Shown here: positions 14,237-19,590 of the stretch, one piece after another | Position numbering within the stretch: position 1 is the stretch's first letter | Layout: each line of letters begins with the position of its first letter | From: Ruminococcaceae bacterium UBA3751 | GTDB lineage: Bacteria; Bacillota; Clostridia; Oscillospirales; Acutalibacteraceae | Reading direction: 5' to 3' | Length of the DNA stretch: 19,590 bases | NCBI GenBank assembly: GCA_002371215.1 | Contig: DFGL01000045.1 | Span: 67,359 to 86,948, forward strand | Program-made: the position numbers and the translations under genes | The notes under the pieces: generated by a model | What the model was told of the DNA's origin: nothing | Databases searched by the model: none | Seen by the model: only the letters and a program-made list of their open reading frames with translations

Positions 14237-14371
14237 AAAACAATTAAAAGGCTAAAAAAGAAAAAAGTGTATTACGTAAAACGTACTATTCAGTGTGTTC
14301 TCCTTTCACTCGTCGGACTTTCCGTCAAAAAGAGTATTGATTCGGAGACAAACACTTTTAGGAGATATATT
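14237..14371 (+). pseudogene. Relic of an Fn3-module gene end plus its downstream intergenic segment
   Basis: Bases 14237-14280 match the Fn3-module codons at 10821-10866 (the TIKRLKKKKAYYV part of the 9648 gene). After internal deletions, GTAAAACGTACTATT resembles 10890-10905. Bases from about 14290 resemble the gap at 10970-11042 (TGTTCTC...CACTCGTCGG.CTTTCCG, then AGACAAACACTTTTA.GGAGA). The stretch looks like a decayed 3' gene end with its following spacer, left when a gene upstream of 14372 was lost. It still supplies the ribosome binding site for 14372. Confidence 0.7.
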
Positions 14372-16594
14372 ATGAAACAAATTACATATAAAAGAAGAAT
14401 ACTATCCGTCATTATATCTGTATTTATGCTTATCAGTTCTATACCGTCTTTTGGGCTGAATGTCTGTGCGAGCGACTCAGTTTCCGAGCGCTTAGGCGAA
14501 AATGTATATTTTACGCTGAATAAATCAACCGGACTTCTTACCGTCAGCGGAAGCGGCGCGATGTATGACGATGATGATTACAGCGCTGTATATCAATACG
14601 CGGACTCAGTAAAAAAGGTCGTTGTTGAAAGCGGCGTAACCTCGCTGAGCAGCTGTCTTTTTGACGGTTGTACAAATCTTACCGGTGTCAGCCTTGCCAG
14701 CACGGTAAAATCCCTTGACGGCAGCACTTTTAGATACTGTACCTCGCTTACTGAAATCGACCTTTCAAATGGGATAGAGTCTATCGGTCCGAGTTCTTTT
14801 TGTGGTTGTTCCAATTTAAAAAATGTAAAGCTCGGTGACAGTGTTGTTACTATTGGCGCAGACGCTTTTGAAAGATGCGATTCCTTAACTTCTATCTATA
14901 TCCCGAAAAATGTAAAAAACATTCCGGAATCGCCTTTCAGTGAGTGCCCGAATTTTACTACAGTTACCGTTGCAACTGACAACCCGTATTTTATAACGGT
15001 GAACGGTGTCCTCTTTAATAAGGATAAAACGCGCCTTATCTGTTGCCCGTCAAAGCGCAGCGTTGGTAATTATGTTATACCGAGCAGCGTTACATCCCTT
15101 GCCGAAGCTGCTTTCAGCTATTGCGGCGGATTAACCGACGTTACTATTCCCGACGGCGTAACCACTATTCCCGATTGGGCATTTCATCATTGCAACGTGT
15201 TAAAATCCGTTACATTTGGCAATAAAACGAAAAAAATCGGCTGGGCTGCGTTTTCTGAATGTAAGGCATTAGGCGCTGTTTCGCTTCCCACTACCTTAAC
15301 GACGCTTGACAGCTTTGTTTTTGATTTCTGTGAAAGCCTGAAGTCTATTGTCATTCCCGATAGCGTCAGTGTTTTGGAGGATTCAGTTTTTCAAGGCTGT
15401 ACAAGCTTAAAAACGGTAACAATCGGTAAAAACGTCACCGAAACGGATTCGTTTGCATTCAACCTTTGCGACAGTCTGGAAAGCATTAACGTCAGCAGTC
15501 AAAACGCCAATTACACTTCTGAAAATGGTATTTTATTCAACAAGAATAAAACCAAGCTCGTGCGTTATCCTGCCGGAAGCAGCAGAGAGAGCTATTCTAT
15601 TCCTTCTACGGTAAATACCGTTTGTGAACATGCTTTTGAAAGCAGCCATAATCTGAAAAGTATCGCAATACCTTCAAGTGTAACAACCATTAAAGAGATG
15701 GGCTTTAACGATTGTCGCAATGTTAAGCTGTTTACTGTTCCGGATTCCGTGACCTCTATCGGCTACTACGCATTCAGTAACGATAAAGCGGTTCTGTATA
15801 CCGGCAGCGCTACCGGCGCTCCTTGGGATGCAGATGCTGTTTGTAAATGTGTTGAAAACGATTTCGCCTATGCCGATACTGCGAAAACGCAGCTCGTAAA
15901 ATATATCGGCAATAGTGAAGAGGTTGTGATTCCGAATGGCGTAAAGTCGCTTGGCGAAAAAGCATTCCGGAATAATAAAACGATGAAAACTGTCAGAATT
16001 CCGGGCAGCGTAACGAGTATTGATATAAACGCCTTTGCCGGTTGCGAAGCCTTAGAGGATGCCTATTATGACGGTGATGAAAAAAGCTTTAATGCAACGG
16101 GTCGCGATGTGCTTATGGCTTTTGGTAACGCACGCGTTCATTTAAGCGACGGAACCGTCTATGGCAAAAAGCCGCTTCCCACTGACGATACGCAGGGTAC
16201 AACGACTCCGGAAAGCGGTCAAACCGCGGAAAAGCCCGCAGATACCAAAACACCGACCGCGCCTTCAGCAACGGATAAAACAAAGCAGCCGTCAGGTAAT
16301 GCGCAAAAGCCTGCTAAAACAAGCATCAAAAAGCTCAGCAGAAAGAAAAAGGCATTTACTGTAACCTGGAAAAAGGTGAAAAATGTTACGGGCTACCAGC
16401 TTCAGTATTCTACTAAGAAGAATATGAAAGGCTCAAAAACAAAGACGGTAAAAGGCGCCTCAAAAACCAAGATGACCGTTAAAAAGCTTAAGAAGCGTAA
16501 GAGGTATTACGTAAGAATAAGAACCTATAAAACAGTTGGCGGCAAAAAGTATTATTCAAAGTGGACAAAATGGAAAACAGTAAAAATTAAATAA
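14372..16594 (+). CDS. Exported BspA-like LRR protein with Pro/Thr linker and cationic Fn3-like C-terminus
   Basis: 740 aa. A signal peptide (RRILSVIISVFMLISSIPSFG, cleavage near residue 33) leads to a short N-terminal domain with LNKSTGLLTVSGSGAMYDD. About 20 diverged LRR_5 units follow (examples: SIYIPKNVKNIP, LKSIVIPDSVSVLEDSVF), interrupted by the BspA-type hairpins NPYFITVNGVLFNKDKTRL and NYTSENGILFNKNKTKL. A linker rich in Thr, Pro and Lys (about 600-650) precedes the shared Fn3-like module (about 652-740: TGYQLQYSTKKNMKGS, RYYVRIRTYK). It is a likely surface adhesin. Unlike the 1928 gene its repeats are diverged and not DNA-identical. AGGAG stands before ATG 14372; the in-frame GTG 14267 lies in relic sequence. 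It is the last gene of the P3 unit. Confidence 0.88.
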   Translation: MKQITYKRRILSVIISVFMLISSIPSFGLNVCASDSVSERLGENVYFTLNKSTGLLTVSGSGAMYDDDDYSAVYQYADSVKKVVVESGVTSLSSCLFDGCTNLTGVSLASTVKSLDGSTFRYCTSLTEIDLSNGIESIGPSSFCGCSNLKNVKLGDSVVTIGADAFERCDSLTSIYIPKNVKNIPESPFSECPNFTTVTVATDNPYFITVNGVLFNKDKTRLICCPSKRSVGNYVIPSSVTSLAEAAFSYCGGLTDVTIPDGVTTIPDWAFHHCNVLKSVTFGNKTKKIGWAAFSECKALGAVSLPTTLTTLDSFVFDFCESLKSIVIPDSVSVLEDSVFQGCTSLKTVTIGKNVTETDSFAFNLCDSLESINVSSQNANYTSENGILFNKNKTKLVRYPAGSSRESYSIPSTVNTVCEHAFESSHNLKSIAIPSSVTTIKEMGFNDCRNVKLFTVPDSVTSIGYYAFSNDKAVLYTGSATGAPWDADAVCKCVENDFAYADTAKTQLVKYIGNSEEVVIPNGVKSLGEKAFRNNKTMKTVRIPGSVTSIDINAFAGCEALEDAYYDGDEKSFNATGRDVLMAFGNARVHLSDGTVYGKKPLPTDDTQGTTTPESGQTAEKPADTKTPTAPSATDKTKQPSGNAQKPAKTSIKKLSRKKKAFTVTWKKVKNVTGYQLQYSTKKNMKGSKTKTVKGASKTKMTVKKLKKRKRYYVRIRTYKTVGGKKYYSKWTKWKTVKIK

Positions 16595-16602
16595 TCGCAT
16601 AA

Positions 16603-16637
16603 GAACCCCCATCTCGTTTGAGATGGGGGTTCTCTTT
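16603..16637 (+). terminator. Strong intrinsic terminator ending the sigma-linked locus
   Basis: A perfect 13-bp stem, GAACCCCCATCTC/GAGATGGGGGTTC, with loop GTTT, starts 8 nt after the stop codon and is followed by TCTTT. Confidence 0.88.
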
Positions 16638-16786
16638 GCTATTTAGCTATATAGCCTTAAAAAAATGATAGCGGAAACAATCGGATTTCATTTTCTTAGA
16701 CCAATGTAAACAACGATGGTCTTTTTTAATATATAGGGAATACATTGTTTTTATTAAGCGCTTTTTAACTCATTTTTTATTTTTTA

Positions 16787-16815
16787 TTGTTATTTAGATG
16801 CTAATATGTTATAAT
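16787..16815 (+). promoter_or_regulatory. Sigma-A promoter of the small acidic protein gene
   Basis: TTGTTA (16787-16792), a 17-nt spacer and a perfect TATAAT (16810-16815). The predicted transcript would start around 16822, only about 10 nt before the ATG, giving a very short leader. The rest of the gap (16640-16786) is AT-rich with only a weak AGACCA/TGGTCT inverted repeat. Confidence 0.7.
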
Positions 16816-16832
16816 ATTAAACGGTGATAAAT

Positions 16833-17087
16833 ATGGCAGAAAAGTATAAATATAAGGATACCGAGGTTGTTAATTTCCTTGAAATCCTTCCTGTAGTAAA
16901 GGAGCATTTATCTGAGGACGCTTATGATTTGTTTATAAACAGCGATAATAATATGTACCTCGGTGATGACGGAATTATATACGAATTTGATTATCTGCCT
17001 TATGAGGATGAGCTTTTGAGAGTTTTTCTAGGTTGGGATGATTTCAATAAGGTTTTTCCTTATCCGCCTGAGGATAATATCTGTTAA
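16833..17087 (+). CDS. Small acidic protein of unknown function
   Basis: 84 aa, with no signal peptide or membrane segment, so cytoplasmic. It is strongly acidic (DNNMYLGDDGIIYEFDYLPYEDELLR, PPEDN end) after a basic start (AEKYKYKD). I do not recognise a family. Start: GGTGAT at 16823-16828 is 4 nt from ATG 16833; a GTG start at 16824 would fall inside that site. It has its own promoter and a terminator right behind it (17096), so it is a single-gene unit standing between the surface-protein locus and the C39-like gene. Confidence 0.7.
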   Translation: MAEKYKYKDTEVVNFLEILPVVKEHLSEDAYDLFINSDNNMYLGDDGIIYEFDYLPYEDELLRVFLGWDDFNKVFPYPPEDNIC

Positions 17088-17095
17088 ATTAGTTC

Positions 17096-17123
17096 AGCGC
17101 CTGCATACTGCGGGCGCTTTTTT
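17096..17123 (+). terminator. Intrinsic terminator after the small acidic protein gene
   Basis: A 9-bp stem, AGCGCCTGC/GCGGGCGCT, with loop ATACT and a run of T. An outer TAGTTC/GAACTA pair adds to the structure. Confidence 0.87.
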
Positions 17124-17161
17124 GAACTATTGTATATTAAATTTTTATTTAAAAAAATATC

Positions 17162-17190
17162 TTGATTTATTAATACTCTGTGTATATAAT
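17162..17190 (+). promoter_or_regulatory. Sigma-A promoter of the C39-like gene
   Basis: TTGATT (17162-17167), a 17-nt spacer and a perfect TATAAT (17185-17190). The predicted transcript start is near 17197, about 11 nt before the ATG. This gene therefore seems to lie outside the ECF regulon. Confidence 0.75.
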
Positions 17191-17207
17191 TAGCTTAGGT
17201 GATTGGA

Positions 17208-18839
17208 ATGATTAAAAAATCATTAATTAAAGTATTAATAACTGTTCTTGTAACGGTTTTTGTTTTTGTGCCATTTACCGCAAGTGCGTCTTATGTTAAG
17301 GAAGCGGGGCTTCTCAGCGGTATCGGTATGGATTTTTTGAATTTTATGGGTAAGCAGGGCGTAACTACCTACGATAGCTTTGAAAGCGAAGAATTGGTTA
17401 ATGTTGAAACCACTGAAAATTCAGCGGTTATCGTTCTTGAAAATTCGTATATGAATTTAACTGCAGAGCAGTATAATATTCTCCTGAACAGCTGGTCTCC
17501 TATTCAGTTTGAGCATACGGGGTATTCTGTTAAATTCAGCAATCTTCAAGATTCTACGTTTTATAAAGTCAGAATTAACTATCTCGGTAAATCAATAGGA
17601 GAGTATTCGTTCTTCACAAAGCCAAAAAGCGTTGAGAATCTCAGCCTCAGTTTTGATGAGAACTCTCAGAGCGTAAACTTAAAATGGGATAATCCCAAGG
17701 GCTTTGTAACCGAGATTTTTAAGAAGAATCAGAACGACCTTATGTGGAATTACATAGGGCTTTCAAGAACAAATACGTATGTCGATAAGAATATTCCTGA
17801 CGGCTCGCGTCTGTGTTATAAGCTGAGATTTGTTTGTAAAAATTCAGAAGCTATCAGCTTTTCCGAATTCTCAAAGGTATCTAACTATATTGACGATACT
17901 GAGATAATTCAGAAAACTGCTGACGGATATATTCAAAGCCGCGGATATATTATTATCAGACAAAACGATGAGCACAACAGAACCATTCCTTATCCGTATA
18001 ATAATAACGGTAAAACCATCGGCTCAAGCGGCTGCGGAGTATGCTCTGCGTTAATGGTAATAAGAAATACCACAAGCTATGAAACCACGCTTGAGGATTT
18101 CACAAAGCAGTGCCTTGCAACGGGATGCCGTCAGAGTTACGGAAGCGATATGCTTAAAATAGCTCAGCTTACTAAACAGTATTATAAGATGAACTATACT
18201 GTAACTAAGGATGCATCTAAGCTTAAAGAGCATCTTGAAAAGGGTTATATGGCAACGGCTCACGTTGGTACAAATCTCTACTTTACTAACCTTGGCGGTC
18301 ATTTCGTAACTGTTGCGGGCGTTCTTAAAGGTGAAACAGCCGATAAGGATAGAGTAATTGTTCTTGACCCATCCTTCTCAGAGAGAAAATACAGCGACTC
18401 AAGGCGCATTGCTGCAGGAATTGAATATTCATCCGATGGGCTTGTCGTATCCTCGTTTGAAACACTCCTTGCCGACTGTAAGGGCGAATACTTCGTTCTT
18501 TACACCCCTGACAGCAGCGTAGCAAGAACTGCTTCTGCTCCCGACAGAATAACTCCGAGTCCGGTAATTCCTGAGGTGAAGGACCTTGAGAAGATGGAAG
18601 AGGAGAAGAAAAAGGAAGAAGAGAAAAAGAAAAAAGAAGAGGAAAAAAAGAAAAAGAAAGAAGAAAGAGAAAAGAAAAAAGAAGCAAGGAAGAAGGCAAA
18701 AGCAAAAGCTAAGCAGGAGGCTGCAGAAAAAAAGAGAGAAAGAGAAAAAAGGGCTTCGCAAGCAAAAATCGCAAATCAGGATGAAAAGGTTACCGAAAAC
18801 GATTCTTACGAAGCAGTAACTAATGCCTCAACTGAATAA
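17208..18839 (+). CDS. Exported C39-like cysteine peptidase with Fn3-like domains and Lys/Glu-rich tail
   Basis: 543 aa. A signal peptide (about 1-27, ending FTASA) is followed by two Fn3-like beta regions (about 60-140 and 142-232). The C39-like papain-fold domain (about 245-440) contains Cys276 in SSGCGVCSALMVIRN, His365 in GGHFVTVAGV and Asp387 in VIVLDPSF, matching the peptidase_C39_2 pattern. Residues 456 to about 518 are almost all Lys, Glu, Arg and Ala (MEEEKKKEEEKKKKEEE type), predicted to be a long charged helix or coiled coil, and a short acidic end follows. C39-like proteins cleave peptides, often at Gly-Gly or in the cell wall; the substrate here is unknown. ATG 17208 has a weak AGGTGAT just upstream; GTG 17199 is inside that site. 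The flanking promoter and terminator make it monocistronic. Confidence 0.85.
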   Translation: MIKKSLIKVLITVLVTVFVFVPFTASASYVKEAGLLSGIGMDFLNFMGKQGVTTYDSFESEELVNVETTENSAVIVLENSYMNLTAEQYNILLNSWSPIQFEHTGYSVKFSNLQDSTFYKVRINYLGKSIGEYSFFTKPKSVENLSLSFDENSQSVNLKWDNPKGFVTEIFKKNQNDLMWNYIGLSRTNTYVDKNIPDGSRLCYKLRFVCKNSEAISFSEFSKVSNYIDDTEIIQKTADGYIQSRGYIIIRQNDEHNRTIPYPYNNNGKTIGSSGCGVCSALMVIRNTTSYETTLEDFTKQCLATGCRQSYGSDMLKIAQLTKQYYKMNYTVTKDASKLKEHLEKGYMATAHVGTNLYFTNLGGHFVTVAGVLKGETADKDRVIVLDPSFSERKYSDSRRIAAGIEYSSDGLVVSSFETLLADCKGEYFVLYTPDSSVARTASAPDRITPSPVIPEVKDLEKMEEEKKKEEEKKKKEEEKKKKKEEREKKKEARKKAKAKAKQEAAEKKREREKRASQAKIANQDEKVTENDSYEAVTNASTE

Positions 18840-18929
18840 AAGTAATATAGGCGCAGGTTTGGGGCGCCCGTCATAAAGAAGGTCAGGTTTTTGCTTTGTC
18901 CTTTTGCCACTAAATAAATTAAAAATCGC

Positions 18930-18975
18930 CTGAAGGCGTCCACTCCATAAGGAGGGTGGATGCCTTCAGTTTTTT
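18930..18975 (+). terminator. Strong intrinsic terminator after the C39-like gene
   Basis: A stem of about 16 bp (CTGAAGGCGTCCACTC pairing with GGGTGGATGCCTTCAG, with G-T pairs), a short loop around ATAAGG, and TTTTTT. The stretch 18840-18929 holds only a short GGCGC-rich inverted sequence. Confidence 0.87.
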
Positions 18976-18988
18976 AATCAGCCGGTGT

Positions 18989-19017
18989 TTGATTGTAGGT
19001 ATGAAAATCATTATCAA
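18989..19017 (+). promoter_or_regulatory. Possible promoter of the TnpV gene
   Basis: TTGATT (18989-18994), a 17-nt spacer and TATCAA (19012-19017). The -10 is imperfect. It lies just after the strong terminator and about 23 nt before ATG 19041, so the position is sensible. Confidence 0.4.
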
Positions 19018-19040
19018 TTAAGCATACGGAGGATTATATT

Positions 19041-19418
19041 ATGAAAAAGCATATTACAGATGAGAAAAACGGGCTGGATTATACGCTGGTAAACGGCGTG
19101 TATCTGCCAAACCTTATTTCAACCGAAAGGAATTATGAAATTGGCGTTTGGGGCATGAGATATTATGATTATATCAAAGAACACCGCCCTGCCTTCTGTA
19201 CTTCATTGAGGGTGCAATGCAAATTGAATACGCATTTGCACGAGGTTGATGTCAGAGCAAATGAAATGTATGACCGTCTTGTGAAGAAACTCAAAGAACA
19301 GCAAGGCATTACCGAACAGCTCAAAGCAGATGATATGATGGCATGGGTGCAAGCGGTGAACAATATTACCAATCAAGCAAGAGAGATTGTCTATAACGAA
19401 ATCATTTGTGTGAGGTGA
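19041..19418 (+). CDS. tnpV: TnpV family transposon-encoded protein
   Basis: 125 aa. Matches the TnpV family by recall of its hallmark pattern: MKKHITDEKNGLDYTL at the start, then a Y.PNL block, IGVWG-RYYDYIKEHRP, KLNTHLHEVD, and MMAWVQAVNNI..QAREIVYNE near the end. TnpV proteins are accessory products of clostridial conjugative and mobilisable elements; their exact role is not established. GGAGGA stands 8 nt before ATG 19041. The next gene starts 4 nt after its stop. Length is normal for the family. The sequence marks the start of a mobile-element region that continues beyond the window. Confidence 0.85.
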   Translation: MKKHITDEKNGLDYTLVNGVYLPNLISTERNYEIGVWGMRYYDYIKEHRPAFCTSLRVQCKLNTHLHEVDVRANEMYDRLVKKLKEQQGITEQLKADDMMAWVQAVNNITNQAREIVYNEIICVR

Positions 19419-19422
19419 TGCT

Positions 19423-19590
19423 ATGGATATTCTTGAAGAGCTTTGGTACGGTAATATTACACCGACAGAATACAGTCGTATTGAGAACAATTCTAATTAC
19501 AAAGAACTGCTAAAAGTTGTTACCCAGAATCAAGAACGCTTGAAAGCAACGCTAAATGATGAACAAAAAGAGTTGTTAGAAAAGTTGCTT
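19423..19590 (+). CDS. DUF6809-family protein, 5' part
   Basis: The ORF runs from ATG 19423 to the window edge (56 codons, no stop). It begins MDILEELWYGNITPTEY, which resembles the start of DUF6809 proteins (ILEELxYGNI.P), small proteins of unknown function that often follow TnpV in clostridial integrative elements. The AGGTGATG before it overlaps the tnpV stop codon region, so the two genes are probably translated from one transcript. The visible part is rich in Lys, Glu and Leu at its end, suggesting a helix. Confidence 0.7.
   Translation, partial: MDILEELWYGNITPTEYSRIENNSNYKELLKVVTQNQERLKATLNDEQKELLEKLL

Noticed and set aside
14267..14371. GTG start at 14267 for the second LRR protein
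   Set aside because: It would put 35 residues from relic Fn3 and spacer DNA in front of a normal signal peptide, and ATG 14372 has its own AGGAG site.
16698..16730. AGACCA/TGGTCT inverted repeat followed by T-run as a further terminator
   Set aside because: Only six base pairs with a long loop in AT-rich DNA, and a much stronger terminator already stands at 16603-16637 with no gene between them.
18325..18761. Two minus-strand open frames opposite the C39-like gene, one almost all Phe, Leu and Ser
   Set aside because: They mirror the AAG/GAA-rich Lys/Glu tail of the plus-strand gene and have no initiation signals.
18907..18913. CCACTAA downstream of the C39-like gene as a fourth ECF promoter
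   Set aside because: There is no GGCATAT block 20 nt upstream (the sequence there is GTTTTTG) and a strong terminator follows immediately.

Overview
The window looks like chromosome from a low-GC, Gram-positive gut anaerobe of the Clostridia, most likely Ruminococcus-like (Oscillospirales). The evidence is AT-rich intergenic DNA, AGGAG-type ribosome binding sites, BspA-type leucine-rich repeat (LRR) surface proteins, a DUF6273 protein, lysine-rich Fn3-like C-termini, and a TnpV/DUF6809 pair typical of clostridial integrative elements. The taxonomic placement is inference.

Layout. Positions 1-37 are the 3' end of a tRNA. It is followed by a 187-bp tandem repeat (two full copies and one partial) that carries the tRNA acceptor tail, a terminator, an inverted copy of the tRNA T-arm and a second hairpin. 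From about 560 to 16640 lies one coherent locus on the plus strand: an ECF-type sigma factor, an overlapping membrane protein that is probably its anti-sigma factor, and a set of Sec-exported surface proteins. The exported set comprises two BspA-like LRR proteins (1695 and 740 aa), two transglutaminase-like proteins (one with the catalytic His replaced), two Fn3-module proteins and a DUF6273 protein. From 16833 to 18839 are a small acidic protein of unknown function and an exported C39-like cysteine peptidase with a long Lys/Glu-rich tail. From 19041 to the right edge is a mobile-element module (TnpV, partial DUF6809).

How it may work together. A two-block element, GGCATAT then 13 nt then CCACTAA, occurs three times with identical spacing. 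It lies upstream of the sigma factor (626-652), of the 8761-12419 unit (8683-8709) and of the 12563-16594 unit (12485-12511). This is the architecture of an ECF promoter, so the sigma factor probably drives its own operon and two further units, forming an autoregulated surface-protein regulon. Strong terminators sit immediately before the second and third copies and after 16594.

In the second and third units the promoter is followed by a nearly identical 31-codon Arg-rich small ORF with its own ribosome binding site. Neither copy is part of a longer gene. After it comes a secreted protein whose signal peptide is also almost the same in both units. The promoter, small ORF and signal peptide therefore behave as a reusable cassette placed on different protein bodies. 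Four of the exported proteins also end in the same cationic Fn3-like module of about 85-95 aa, and none has a visible LPXTG or SLH anchor, so that module is a candidate wall-retention domain.
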